Origin: Lepus europaeus
Lineage: Eukaryota; Chordata; Mammalia; Lagomorpha; Leporidae
Assembly: GCF_033115175.1 (NCBI RefSeq)
Contig: NC_084839.1
Span: 43,137,501 to 43,201,500, forward strand
Reading direction: 5' to 3'
Length of the DNA: 64,000 nucleotides
Below, one piece after another: positions 9,580 through 20,459 of the stretch; position 1 is the stretch's first letter; every line of letters begins with the position of its first letter. The position numbers and the translations under genes are program-made. The notes beneath the pieces are model-generated. The model searched no databases. It saw only the letters and a program-made list of their open reading frames with translations, and was not told the origin of the DNA.

Positions 9580-12236
9580 CTACAAAAGCAAACATTAGAC
9601 AAGGATGAGTTGCACATTTGACTACAAGAAGTGCTTAGCCGATGTCCAAAATGCCCATGCTCATATGTATCCAGAAACTTCTTCAACGTAGAACGTGGCC
9701 ACTTGCAGGAACCCACAAACCCGTATGTCAGACAGAACCAATGTACAATGACCTAGTTTAGAATCACATTTGCCAGCTCCAGGCAAATGCAATCAAAGCA
9801 GGCCCTTGTTTGTTCTAAAAGTGACTGTTCACTCTTTTCTAATGGTAAAAGTGATACATGTTCACAGTGAAAACTGGGCCCAGCCTCCCCGGAAGTGTGA
9901 GTCCACAACTCACACTCCCATCCTAGGAAAAAGCTCACAGCCCAGGCCTTCCCGGGAGTCAGCGCTGGGCACAATTTGCCTGAGCACAAACAGGGACCCA
10001 ATGGACACGCTGGCATGGGGACAGAGGGAGGAGGGCACGGCCAGCAGGCAAAGCCTGCCGAGATCTCTGAGGAGGAAGGCTCTCGCTCGCTCCGCAGCAG
10101 GTGCAGGGGACTCGCTGTGCCAGGCACTGAGGCCACTCATCCTTAGCCGCCGCTTCCTCTGCTACATCGGCACCTCCACCCCCTCCTCTCCCAATGCCAC
10201 CGCCAGCCTCACCTGCCTGACCGCTGACTGCGAACTCCTCTCCCTACCGCTAGTCTCCCCTCACGCCTGTCAGGCTGCCGCCCACAGAAAAGAAGCCTCC
10301 CCAGACAGGGCCACCTTCCCACAGGAAACCAGCAGCGCTCCCTCGTGTCTTCAATGCAAGCCCTGCCCGCAGCCAGTGTGATCACCCTGCATCCGCAGCT
10401 CCACCCGGCCTCCTCCAGACAGGGCAGCGTGGCATAGCAAGGCTTGACTTCCTCCCGTGGGACGCCGGAGCAAGTCGGTGCCCTGCATCCTCAGACTGTT
10501 GCTCTTGCCACCTGCCCACCGCCAGGCGCTTCAGGAACCTCAGCACACCGGGTGGTACCACACAAACCCCCGGCTGCCAAGTGCCTCCAGCGCTCGCCCC
10601 TCACCGGCCCTCCTTCCCAAGAGAAGGGACTGCGCCCCTGCTCTGCATCTGGAATCCGGCCCTGATTCTCACACACAGGTGTGCAGCGGCAATGCCTAGA
10701 GCACGTGTGACAGACACGGATGCCTGGCCCTGGTGGTCTGCCTCAGCAGGTGCCTTCTGACCGCTGGGGAGGAACAGACAGAAGCACCACTGATGCCCAC
10801 AGAGCGCGCAGGCCTCCAAGAGTGGGGCTTGGACTACCGAAGGGAGGCCCTCCCTGCCCTGCCCAGTGAGGGCCACCGGCTGACCCACCTCCTTGTGGAC
10901 GTGAGTGATGGCGGTGGAGAGTTCCAGGCCGTCGAGCAAGCTGTTGCCATCATAATCGTGCATTTTGAAATAATGCAGCTGCAGTTCCTGTGGCGACATC
11001 TCTGCCTCCGGCTTGTTGATGACGCCTTCTAGATGCTCCATGATGTGCCTAAAAACCGACACGCACGCTCAGATGCCCTGGCAGAGCGCTACACCGGCTC
11101 ACGCGGGAATCACAAGGACTCTGCAAAGCTGAAACATCAGCCAGTTCACAAGGACAAGCAGAAAAAGGGGGAGACCACGCTCGAAGACAGGGTGCGCGCG
11201 TGCAGACAAGGCCGTGAAAGAGGCAGGGAGCGTTCCGCTGGGACACAGGACTAGGAGCAGCTCCCTCTTTACTGTGAGACTTTTGGGCTATCAAAAACTA
11301 CATGTTTAGGAGCCGGCGCTATGGCGCAGCAGGTAAAGCCACCACCTACAGTGCCAGCATCCCATATGGCTGCTGGTTCTAGTCCCAACAGCCCCACTTC
11401 TGATCCAGCTCTCTGCTAATGGCCTGGGAAAGCAGTGGGAGATGACTCAATTGCTTGGGCCCCTGAACCCACATAGGAGACCCGGAAGAAGCTCCTGGCT
11501 CCTGGCTCCTGACTCTGGATTGGCCCAGTCTGGTCGTTGCAGCCATCTGGGGAGAGAATCAGCAGATAGAAGACTTTTCTCTCTGTCTTTCCCTCTCTCT
11601 CTCTGTAACTCTGACTTTCAAATGAATAAATAAATCTTTAAAAACATGTGTTGCGTGTGTGTGTGTGTGTGTGTGTAAAAACACTTTAAGGATAACAAAA
11701 TACAACGGAGGCGGCTCCCTGGCCCAGAACAGCTGATGAGTCACCATTGGCAAGTGTCTGTGTGCAGAAGGCCCCATCAGAGTCAGGAAGCCTCAGCTAC
11801 ACTCTGCCCTTCCGCCAGTCCATCTGGGCATGGGTGTGTCTGTCTGTCTATGTAAAGGAGAGAGAGACTGAATTCAGACAAGTAATTTATCCCAGGATTC
11901 TCTATCTGTGTATGATGAAAAAAAAGAATACCTGACTTACAGGTGGCTCCAAGGGAAAAAACATCACCCTTGAAAACTGTGAAGGCGGCCATGGAAATAG
12001 GAGAAGGACAGGGAAGGTGCCGGGCAGCCGGCTGCAGCTGCAGATGGCGGGCAGGCCTGAGGACCACGGCCAGCGCTGGATACGTACTCTTGGTCGTGCA
12101 CTGTGTTCTTATCCAGACCCACGCTGCCGTGATGGGAGGCGCTGGCCCCAGGCTCCTCGGCCCTGGCACCCGGGGCACAAAAGGCCCAGAGCAGGCCGCA
12201 CAGGAAGGGGGCTCTGAGCAGCTGCAAGGCCGTCAT
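9448..12236 (-). CDS. MCFD2: MCFD2, EF-hand cargo-receptor subunit (complete, 3 coding exons)
   Basis: The coding sequence is the minus-strand join of 12236-12088, 11048-10889 and 9579-9448 (441 nt, 146 residues plus TAG), equal to the human length. Seen: a hydrophobic signal peptide of about 26 residues ending AxA before EEP; a short acidic/polar linker; EF-hand loop 1 at residues 81-92 (D81, D83, N85, D89, E92); EF-hand loop 2 at 129-140 (D129, N131, D133, D137, E140); the C-terminus ends SLQ. All introns have GT/AG ends and join in frame (phases 2 and 0). Family knowledge: MCFD2 binds calcium and pairs with the lectin LMAN1 (ERGIC-53) in the ER and ERGIC to export coagulation factors V and VIII; loss causes combined factor V/VIII deficiency. 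D81, D122, D129, D133, Y135 and I136, positions I recall as hit in patients, are intact. The gene looks functional, and I know of no competing paralogue with this sequence. Confidence 0.96.
9580..10888 (-). other. MCFD2 intron 3
   Basis: 1,309 bp with GT at 10888-10887 and AG at 9581-9580. No SINE recognised, unusual for this window. Open plus-strand frames (9770-10381, 10733-11032) are antisense shadows. Confidence 0.85.
10889..11048 (-). CDS. MCFD2: MCFD2 exon 3: helix and first EF-hand
   Basis: The acceptor TTTTTAG ends at 11049 and the donor GTGGGT begins at 10888, giving a 160-nt exon. It completes codon 50 (Glu) and encodes residues 51-103, starting [10 protein letters not shown] and ending HVHKE. 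It carries the first calcium loop ([12 protein letters not shown]). The following intron is 1,309 bp and essentially free of SINEs. Confidence 0.94.
11310..11644 (+). repeat. C-repeat SINE in MCFD2 intron 2
   Basis: Plus-strand copy (antisense to MCFD2), from GAGCCGGCGCTATGGCGCAGC to AATGAATAAATAAATCTTTAAAA. ACTCCTGGCTCCTGGCTCCTGACTC shows a small internal duplication of CTGGCTC. Confidence 0.9.
11651..11676 (+). repeat. (GT)n microsatellite
   Basis: About 12 GT units directly after the SINE tail, in MCFD2 intron 2. Likely length-polymorphic. Confidence 0.9.
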
Positions 12237-12248
12237 GGTCACCGGTAC
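12088..12248 (-). CDS. MCFD2: MCFD2 exon 2: start codon and signal peptide
   Basis: The acceptor is a C-run followed by AG at 12250-12249, and the donor GTACGT starts at 12087. Twelve untranslated bases precede the ATG at 12236-12234, which has A at -3. The exon encodes residues 1-49 plus two bases of codon 50: signal peptide [20 protein letters not shown] onward, then the mature N-terminus starting EEP. This start gives the same length as human MCFD2. The reading frame is open upstream only into the intron and shows no conserved residues there. Confidence 0.93.
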
Positions 12249-13811
12249 CTGGGGGGCGGGGAACACAGAGCACCAAGCTAAGGTTTCTTTTAGACCTGAC
12301 GCGACCGACTCATAGGAGACCAGTGAGCAGTGAGGCTGGGGATGAGAGCACACCCAGCAGGGCCCAAGGCCAGCTTGGCACCAGGTCCCTGTCGCTCAAA
12401 GGGGGTCAGGGGAGGGGAGGGGCACACAACATATCCTGAGAACCTTTGGCAAGCCAAGCACCTCCATGAGAGCTCCAAGGGACTCACAGAGTGCTCCTGC
12501 CTACCAGAGGTTTTTCCCAGAGCACCCTGGAGGGCAGAAAGTGAGGGAAAGAGAGGAGCCCCTCTAGGCGTTCCGGGGCAGACCTCTCTCCAGGGGGACG
12601 GAATGGTGGAGAAGGCTGACGGGCACGGTGACACGTGAGCTGGCCCTGGACAGAGCGTGGGGCTGCAAGGACTAGGGGAACAGTGGGAGCAGACAAGTGG
12701 GAAGGAAACTGGAGCCGGGAGGGAGGAAGCAGACACGGGGGACAGGCGGCCAGGCGTGAACAGGCCGTGCTGGACATGGCTTTGCGTACCAGGCTGAGAC
12801 GGCTGGCACCTCCTGAGAGCAGCCACTAACAACTTGCGCAGGGGAGATGAGCTCAGAGCTTGGCTTCCGAATGGCTCACCTGGCAGCACGATGGGGCAAG
12901 ACCAGAGCCGTGCAGCCGGGAGTGAGGGGAGTGGTGAGGTGGGTCAGACCAAGGGCTGCTGAGGCGGACACAGAGCAGAGCAGCCAGCTCCTGCCCTGTC
13001 CACCTCCCAGCGCTGGGACAGCAGCACTTAGCCACTGCGAAGTAAAGCAGTTACAGGGAAGTCAGGATTCCACCGAGTGCTCCCGGGGCCTGCGACTGTG
13101 GACAGAGGACACAGTCAGCTCCTGAGGGCGGAGAGTACTTCACTCCCAGTGGGAATCCCCACCAAGGGTCAGGCAAGCCTGTAGTAAGCAGGTTCAGCTC
13201 CAAGTCCAGGTCCTTCCCGGGGCTTATGCACTGACCTCAAAAAGGAAGGGGAAGGAGAGCCAGGGGTGGTACACACACACAGAGAGCCAAGACCTGGCCT
13301 CACGCTCACTTCCCGAAAGCTAGAGCAGATGCCGCTGGGTAACAAGGGCCCAGGTATAGCCACAGCCACAAACCTTGGGCAGCCAGGATAAAGCAGAAGG
13401 CCGGCCACTCCCTCTCATGTGCTGGGGCTCACAGAGCCTGTCTGCACACGTGCCTGGGGCCGGGAAGCAGCGCTGTTACAGCCCCTCACTCATCCGACGG
13501 GCACCGAGGGTAGGACCACCTGAGCTCCCGGCCCACTGTGCCCTCAGCACATCACCTCCCACAGCCCCTTCCTAGAGGGACAACAGTCACTGGGACGTGC
13601 CTCTCTCAGGGTGCTAACGAGCAGCTTCAACTACAACTCATCAGCGACGCCATAACGCAGTCTCTCACAGTAATAGCAAAGATGCTCAATACATAGGAGA
13701 GGAAAGAACAGCCTGTAGAAGTCTGTGAAGAACAGTTCACGTTTGTAAAATAAAGTGTGTCTGTCATGCTCAAAACAGACTAAAACCTCTTCAGAAAGAC
13801 CGTCTTCAGGG

Positions 13812-14055
13812 GTAGGAATTGGCATAGCAGCTAGCACACCCACGTCCTACACAGGAGCGCCTGGATTCCATACCCACCGCTGGCTCCTGGCTCCAGCTTC
13901 CGGCTAACATGGAAACGGACTGAGTGAGCACTTGGCTCCCGGCTTCAGCCTTGGCCCAGCCACAGCCATCATGGGGAACTGGGGACTGAACCAGCTGATG
14001 GAAGAAGCGCTCTCTGCCTGTATCCGTCTCCCTCTCAAATACATGAACATTTTGC
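13812..14055 (+). repeat. C-repeat SINE, old and diverged
   Basis: Recognisable from GGGGTAGGAATTGGCATAGCAGC, GGCTTCAGCCTTGGCCCAGCC and GGGGACTGAACCAGCTGATGG. The tail has degraded to CTCAAATACATGAAC. Confidence 0.75.
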
Positions 14056-14092
14056 AAAGATTATATTGTGCCATGAGGTTAGAAGTGATTGT

Positions 14093-14405
14093 GGGGGCCA
14101 GCTCCGTGGCACGGCAGGTAAAGCCGCCACCTGTGACGCCAGCATCCTGTACTGGAGAGCCAGGCTGAGTCCCGGCTTCCTGGATCCGAATGCAGCTGGG
14201 AAGGCAGCAGATGAGAGTCCAAACAGTTGAGCCCCTGCCGCCTTACAGGAGACCAGTATGGAGCTCCTGACTCCTGGCTTTGACCTGGCCCAGACCTGGC
14301 TGTTGTGGCCATTTCGGGGGTGAACCAGCAGATGAAGGTCTCTTTCTTTCTCTCCGATGCTTTGCCTTTCAAATAAATAAATTAAATAAATAAACCCTTT
14401 AAAAA
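14093..14405 (+). repeat. C-repeat SINE, older subfamily
   Basis: Sense copy, GGGGGCCAGCTCCGTGGCACGG to AAATAAATAAATTAAATAAATAAACCC. Confidence 0.87.
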
Positions 14406-14630
14406 AGCGATTGTGATTTTCTTCTTTTTACCTTTCTATTGCTTCTAGAATCTCTTATTATAAGTATTTTTCTTTACAAATATGTATTTAATGAATCTAT
14501 CCCATACTTTTATTCCTAATATGTGGATGGAGGAAAGAAATAGTTTCCAGCTAATTCTTATCTCCAAAAAATAATATAGGAACAGCTAGAAATGATACTT
14601 CCAATTTTACCACATAAAAGTATCCAAACC

Positions 14631-14955
14631 CAGGGACGGTGCTGTGGTATAGAGGTTAAGCCTCTACCTGTGGTGCTGGCATACCATATGGGTGCTGGTT
14701 CCAGTCCCAGTTAATCCACTTCCAATCCAGCTCTCTGCTGATGGTCTGGGAAAGCAGTGGAAGAGGGCCCAAGTGCTTGGGCCCCTGCAGCCACATGGGA
14801 GACCCAGAAGAAGCTCCTGCTTCAGATCTGCCCAGCTCCAGCAGTTGCAGCCATATGGGGAGTGAACCAGAGGATGGAAGACCTCACTCTCTTTCTCTCT
14901 CTGTCTCTCCCTCTGTCTCTCCAATAAATAAATAATCTTAAAAAAAAAAAAAAAG
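14631..14955 (+). repeat. C-repeat SINE
   Basis: Sense copy from AGGGACGGTGCTGTGGTATAGAGG to AATAAATAAATAATCTT plus about 15 A. Confidence 0.9.
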
Positions 14956-15968
14956 AGTGGCCAGACCCTAACAAGGTCACTGCCATCGTACTTGGTACCG
15001 AAAACCAAGGTTTCAAGTTCCTCCTAGCAGTGACTGTTCAGCAGCCTGGGCAGAACACCTTACCCTGAACACCCATCTTAGGAGTTCTGGGACAGCAGGG
15101 CCAGGCAGGGGAACCTAGCTCCTCCCATGTCCCTTTCCCCAGCAAGCTCTCTTCCTCCAGTCTGGCTGTGGCTTCCAGGTGCTTCCCTTCAGAAGGCTCC
15201 TGTCCACTGCTGATGACCGCAACCAGGAAAACTGCCTGATCACATGTCCGTGCCCTTGCTGGACCAGGCTGTCAGACAGCAGGCACTGAATCCACGCTCC
15301 GGCACCACACCAGGCACAGCACCCGGCACAGAGGTGGGGGCTCCTGCCTGGGTACCACAGTCCCCGGGTGATTGAGGACAGGCTGCCAAGTGCCGAAGTC
15401 CACGTCTCTGCGGATGACCATCTTCTCTGGAGATGTGCATCCGCTAGTGAGTTGAGCTGAGTGAGCACGGAACCCATGGCACCAGTTTCTTCTACCTGTA
15501 GGTTGGACACTGAGTATATCCCATTGGAAAGAGAGAGTGAGTGTGTGTTGGGGAAGTGGAGGGGTTGTATTCAGGTAACACCAAAAGCTACCGGGTGATT
15601 AATAATAATACAGTAATCACTGGTCCAAATCATTCATTCTTCAGAGAGGCAAGATAAAGGCCGAGAACCCGTGATTTTGAAGTCATTCCACTCGGGTTAA
15701 TCTGTACCCACACACGGGAGAAAATCCCCTCACCCTGCACTGCAACAGGGACTCTTACTGCACCTGACAAATGGCAAACAGTCGCAAGGACGCATAAGCT
15801 ACCCATTCTGTTCAAAGAGCGAGTTGCATCATCCACACTCCAATGACTTAGCTCAAGGCCCTGGGCAAACAGCCTGGAAGATAAACATCAGGGGTTTCCA
15901 AGCTCACTGGCCTTCTTCAAGAAACTATTATAAAGGCCAGGTCAGCCAAAAACCCCAGAGAGGAGAAA

Positions 15969-16320
15969 AAAAAATTTTTTTTTTTGGACAGGCAGAGTGG
16001 ACAGTGAGAGAGAGAGAGAGAGACAGAGAGAAAGGTCTTCCTTTGCTGTTGGTTCACCCTCCAATGTCCACCGAGGTCGCCGCGCTGCGGCCGGCGCACC
16101 GCGCTGATCCAAAGCCAGGAGCCAGGTGCTTCTCCTGGTCTCCCATGGGGTGCAGGGCCCAAGCACTTGGGCCATCCTCCACTGCACTCCCTGGCCACAG
16201 CAGAGCGCTGGGCTGGAAGAGGAGCAACCGGGACAGAATCTGGCACCCCAACCGGGACTAGAACCCAGTGTGCCGGCACCACTAGGCGGAGGATTAGCCT
16301 GTTGAGCCACGGCGCCGGCC
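15969..16320 (-). mobile_element. Young C-repeat SINE with near-perfect target duplication
   Basis: Antisense copy ending GAGCCACGGCGCCGGCC. CAGAGAGGAGAAA is repeated exactly at 15956-15968 and 16321-16333. The B-box is GGTTCTAGTCCC-like. In MCFD2 intron 1 it lies in transcription orientation. Confidence 0.94.
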
Positions 16321-16439
16321 CAGAGAGGAGAAATTTCTGCAAAGAGACAGCAGAACACAGTCCAGGCTCTGAGGCATCTCTCATAAGACACAGCCTGGGT
16401 GCCAGGAGAGAGGTGCTGGACTGTGGTCCGGTGAGGACA

Positions 16440-16451
16440 CCCCCCCCCCCC
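16440..16451 (+). repeat. C12 homopolymer
   Basis: A run of 12 C, shortly downstream of a young SINE; likely length-variable. Confidence 0.85.
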
Positions 16452-18174
16452 AGCACCTAAACTCTAACAGGGCTCCCTCCACTGCTCAAGCAGCCTCTTC
16501 CAGTCCCACGGCCTAGCTCCCCCGGTTCCATCTGTCCATCGTCACCAGGGCTTCTTTCTGATCTCAGTCTGCAGCCTGTCACACTCACCTGGCACACAGT
16601 CACGGCTGCGCTCCTTCCCTGTGTTTCTCTCTTCTCCAAGGGCTGCAACTCTGCCCTCTGTCTACGAAACCCTGCTGAGCCGACACGGGGTTGGGATGCC
16701 TTCACGTTGGACTCAGGCCAGTGGGTCCCAGTGCTGGGTTGTTCCCTATCACAGAGGATCCGGCCTGGGCTGCCACTTCCCTTTGGAGCCCTCGCCTGGG
16801 GTGGGGTGGGGGGGTTGGCCTGGCCCACCCTTCCCGCTCATTGTGTCATTAGTTCCATCGGTACTAGGTTCCAGGGTCCGGAGCCAGCCAGTCATCCTCC
16901 CAGCAGTCGCTGGCAGCTTTTCTCTCAGGCAGGGGGCCCTGGGTTAAGAACTCAAAGCAGCCACACCAACAAACATCCAGACACTCTGTGTCCAGAGCCA
17001 GCGCCAAAGACAAGCTCTGACCTGGAGCTCCTCACTCCCCACTGGTCCTGGACCAAAGGCAAGGAAAGAGCCAAGTTCCTAAGAGAAATCCCTCCGCATG
17101 GACTCAGAGTTGAGAACTGCTTCTGCCAAAGCAGGCATTCAACAGCTTGATCCATGTGTTCCTGCAAGGAGCCCAAGAGGGCAACCATGCTGCATTGGCA
17201 ACTCTACTTAACAAAGTAACATATGCTCTGTGTGCTGACACAGGACAGATCTCACCGGCACAGCCTGGGCAAAGAGAGCCCACTAAACCCATGAGCCCCA
17301 ACCCACACCTGGAGTAACACAGGAAGAATAAAGTAGCAGAAAGAGCATATGGCAATGAACACTCAAGGCTGGAAGGACGGAGGCCAATCGAGGAACTTAG
17401 AGATTCAATATGGTTGAAAAGACAGCACAGCGGAAGCGGATGAGTCTGGAGAAAAGGACAAAGTGGACAGGCGAGGAAGAGCCAGGCCAAAGTCAGACAA
17501 GAGCTTGGGAGACCAACGGGAAGCCAGGAAGTGAAGGGGGGGGGGTTCTGGTGACGTGATGGGACTTCTGCTTCAAGACCACGGCTCGGGCTCCCCTGTA
17601 CGGAGCTACAGAGGACCAGGAGGGGATGCAGGGGTCAGTCGGGAGCTACTGAGGTAGGTGGGCAGCGATGACCAGGGCCCGACCCAGCGAGGCAGAGAGA
17701 CAGTGCGAACGTGAACGCATGCGAGGCCTGGCGATGCCTTCGACGTGGTTGGTTCACGGAGCACGGGGCTGGATGACGGTGCCAGGCCCAGAATGAGAAT
17801 CCGAAAGGAAATCGGATTCCCCACCTGCCCCCTCCCTGGCCCCGGCAGAGCCCGGCCAGCCTCGCGGACCAGTGCTCCCCCCGGGGGAAGAACCAGGACA
17901 GACCAAGCGTAGTGCCTGCGGCCGCGGGCTCCCACACAGCAGCCACCCGGCACAACTGGTCTCTCAGGCAGGTCGGGGGACCTCCAGGGCCCAGCAAAGC
18001 GGACATTAGCAGGCCGGGCCGTCCGCCTCAAACACCTGGACGCAGGCCCAGCTGCTAGGCGGCGAAGCGTCCCGAGGCAGCTGCCCCCAACCAGCCTCTC
18101 CTGCCTCCCACCGTGAGCCCGCAGCGCCAGGATCCGCCGCGCTGCGGTTCCGCGCGCCCACCACCACCACTCAC

Positions 18175-18250
18175 CCACGCCGGCCCCGCCGCAGACGCGA
18201 AGCCCTCCGGCGTGAGCCTCGCCAGCCCCCGTCCCCAGAACGCCAGTTCC
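18175..18250 (-). other. MCFD2: MCFD2 non-coding first exon (inferred)
   Basis: Inside the CpG island a strong minus-strand donor reads GCGTGG|GTGAGT with GT at 18174-18173. It would splice to the exon 2 acceptor at 12249 across a 5.9 kb intron. The 5' boundary is not visible; I place it a few tens of bases below the GC box (18257-18267) and NRF1 site. The exon carries only 5' UTR. Confidence 0.6.
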
Positions 18251-18256
18251 CGGCTC

Positions 18257-18310
18257 GCCCCGCCCCCAGCCCGCCCTGCGCACGCGCGCTCCTTCCCGCC
18301 CGCCCATTGG
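18257..18310 (-). promoter_or_regulatory. MCFD2 core promoter motifs: CCAAT, NRF1, GC box
   Basis: Reading on the minus strand toward the first exon: CCAAT at 18310-18306 followed by GGGCGGGCGGG; a perfect NRF1 palindrome TGCGCACGCGCG (plus-strand 18277-18288, consensus YGCGCAYGCGCR); and a GC box (plus GCCCCGCCCCC, 18257-18267). The order and proximity to the donor at 18174 fit a housekeeping TATA-less promoter with initiation around 18230-18260. Confidence 0.65.
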
Positions 18311-18619
18311 CGCCGCCGGGCCCGCCCGCTGCTGGGCGGCCGGCCGTGGGGACGGCTAGCGGGAGTCCACGTGTAAAACAGCCGTGCGTGCCTTCCCGAG
18401 GGCGACGCCTGGCGCGACCCGGGATAGGCCACCGGATGCTCCAGGGGCCCGACAGGCCGCCCGGGGAAGCCCCGGGAACACGGGGCCGCGTGGGATGGCG
18501 GATGGCGGATGCGGACCGGGCGGGCTCCAGCGCCGGCTCCCAGCCCCGCCTCCTCCTGGCCTGGACCGCTCCCTGGGTTGCTCCGGCTGCAGGTTGGGGA
18601 GCTGGACAATAGGAATACT

Positions 18620-19047
18620 GATTCCTCTGCTGATGGAGCGACTAGAAGACTCTTGGGTCGGCGTTGAGCCCTGAGTTTTCCCACGGGCAGCTTCAGCCGG
18701 AGTACCCAGTGAGTCCCGCCCGCCTTGGGCTGCGCCGGTCCCACACCACCTTCCCTGTGTAGTGCGTGAAATCAGCTTCGTTTATCACTGGAGAGAAGAC
18801 AACGCGCTCCAAAAAAAACATGATAACCCCTGTGGATCCTGCTCTTACGTCTTCGCCCCTACGCAGGGCTGTCACTCAGTGAAACCTATTGATCAGAAGT
18901 CTTCATGATTGTAGGACCGGCATGTCTTAAACCTCTGCTCTCATTTGTGGCCGTGAAGACAATCAATTTTCGTGCGTGTTTGGATCCAGAAAGGGAGAGA
19001 CAGAGAAAGAATAAGAAGTTAAGTAAGTAGATGGCCTCAGAAAGTCT
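18620..19047. other. Right shoulder of the MCFD2 island
   Basis: CpG density falls off. A mediocre plus-strand donor-like CCCA|GTGAGT at 18709 could serve a rightward transcript. No coding sequence recognised. Confidence 0.35.
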
Positions 19048-19701
19048 GCTTTTATTTATTTAAGATCAGAGTTACGAGGAGAGAAGAGACAAAGGTTTTT
19101 TGTTTTTTTGTTTTTGACAGGCAGAGTGGACAGTGAGAGAGACAGAGAGAAAGGTCTTCCTTTGCCGTTGGTTCACCCTCCAGTGGCCGCCGCGGCCGGC
19201 GCACCGCGCTGATCCAAAGCCAGGAGCCAGGTGCTTCTCCTGGTCTCCCATGCGGGTGCAGGGCACAAGCACTTGGGCCATCCTCCACTGCAACTCCCTG
19301 GCCACAGCAGAGAGCTGGACTGGAAGAGGAGCAACCAGGACAGAATCCGGTGCCCCGACCGGGACTAGAACCCGGTGTGCCGGCGCCGCAAGGCGTAGGA
19401 TTAGCCTGTTGAGCCATGGCACCGGCGAGACAATGATCTTTCATTCACTGGTTCACTCCCCAAATGACTGCAACCAGCCAGAGCCGGTCCAGGCCAAAGC
19501 CAGGAGCCTGGAACTCTGTCTAGGTCTCCCATATGCATGGCAAGGGCCCCAAGTACATGGACCATCTTCCACTGCTTTACCGGGCACATTATCAGGAAGT
19601 CAGGTGGGAAGCAGAGCAGCTGGGATTCGAACTGGTGCTCCAGTATGGAATGCCGGCATCGTAGGCACCGGCTTAACGCACTGCACCACAACTGTGGCCC
19701 C
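19048..19701 (-). repeat. Older C-repeat SINE split by a young one
   Basis: The tail side TTTATTTATTTAAGATCAGAG starts at 19049; the body resumes at 19434 (TGATCTTTCATTCACTGG) and ends ACCACAACTGTGGCCCC. Confidence 0.85.
19094..19426 (-). mobile_element. Young C-repeat SINE nested in the same orientation
   Basis: Runs from TTTTTTGTTTTTGACAGGCAGAG to GAGCCATGGCACCGGC. Short target duplication GAGACAA at 19086-19092 and 19427-19433. Confidence 0.9.
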
Positions 19702-19988
19702 TGAAGTCTGCTTTTACAGGTCAGTCGCCTTGAACTGGCCAAGGCCAGTGCCAGTGAGTCCCTCATTCCTTCCCCCTTCTTCATCTGAGTTGAAATCTGT
19801 CAACTCTCTTCCAGAGGAAAATCCCAGGATCCCTGAGGAGAGACCCTGTTAATTCAAGACCCCATCCTCTTTCCTTACCCTGTAGGTCACGCCAGTTTGA
19901 ACTAGATCATTCTCCTGTCCTGCACCTGCCTTTTACCAAACCATCTCTCCATTTGTTTATTGAGTCAATAATGCAAGTCACATTTCTT

Positions 19989-20326
19989 TTTTTTCTTTCT
20001 TTTTTTTTTTTTTTAAGATTTATTTATTTACTTGAAAGAGTTACGCAGAGAGAGAGAGAGAGAATGGTCTTCCATCCGCTGGTTCACTCCTCAGATGGCC
20101 GCAATGGTCAAAGCTGCGCCAATCTGAAGCCAGGAGCCAGGAGCTTCTTTCAGGTCTCTCATGTGAGTGCAGGGGCCCAAGGACCTGGGCCATCTTCCAG
20201 GGCTTTCTCAGGCCGTAGCAGAGAGCTGGATCAGAAGTGGAGCAGCCGGGACTAGAACCAGCGCCCATATGGGATGCCAGCACTGCAGGTGGCAGCTTTA
20301 CCGGCTACACCACAGCACTGGGGCTT
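19989..20326 (-). mobile_element. C-repeat SINE with 15-bp target duplication
   Basis: CAAGTCACATTTCTT occurs at 19974-19988 and 20327-20341, flanking an antisense copy with a T-rich tail. The target lies in or next to an L2-like remnant. Confidence 0.93.
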
Positions 20327-20329
20327 CAA

Positions 20330-20420
20330 GTCACATTTCTTGAGTACTTTCTATGTCCTAGGCACTGTGCTAGGAGCTAGTAGAGATAAATAGGCAAATA
20401 AGACAAGGTCTCTTCAAGCA
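20330..20420 (-). repeat. L2-type LINE remnant
   Basis: TTGAGTACTTTCTATGTCCTAGGCACTGTGCTAGGAGCTAG matches the well-known ancient LINE-2 3' motif, here in reverse orientation. Confidence 0.6.
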
Positions 20421-20459
20421 GCCCAGTGTTTATTAGATGGGTAAAGTGTCCTCCTGCGA

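Larger units (their letters stand above)
11049..12087 (-). other. MCFD2 intron 2
   Basis: 1,039 bp with GT at 12087-12086 and AG at 11050-11049. It contains one SINE and a GT microsatellite, described separately. Confidence 0.88.
12249..18174 (-). other. MCFD2 intron 1
   Basis: 5.9 kb between the inferred first-exon donor and the exon 2 acceptor. It holds four SINEs (13812-14955 and 15969-16320). The remaining stretches (12249-13811, 14956-15953, 16334-17880) contain no gene or element that I recognise. Confidence 0.65.
17880..18620. promoter_or_regulatory. CpG-island promoter of MCFD2, possibly bidirectional
   Basis: The region is dense in CG dinucleotides against an AT-richer background and has no TATA box at the expected place. 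It contains the inferred MCFD2 first exon. Head-to-head layout and minus-strand motifs assign it to MCFD2. Human annotations, as I recall, also start some TTC7A transcripts beside this island, so rightward transcription is plausible. The long ORFs across it (minus 17606-18307, minus 18055-18744) are open only because of GC bias. Confidence 0.8.

Noticed and set aside
10601-11062. 153-codon minus ORF starting at an internal Met of MCFD2 exon 3
   Set aside because: It reads through the exon 3 donor into the intron; the true protein splices to 9579.
17606-18744. Two long minus-strand ORFs (233 and 229 codons) at the MCFD2 island
   Set aside because: They span the promoter and first-exon donor; open because stop codons are rare in GC-rich sequence.
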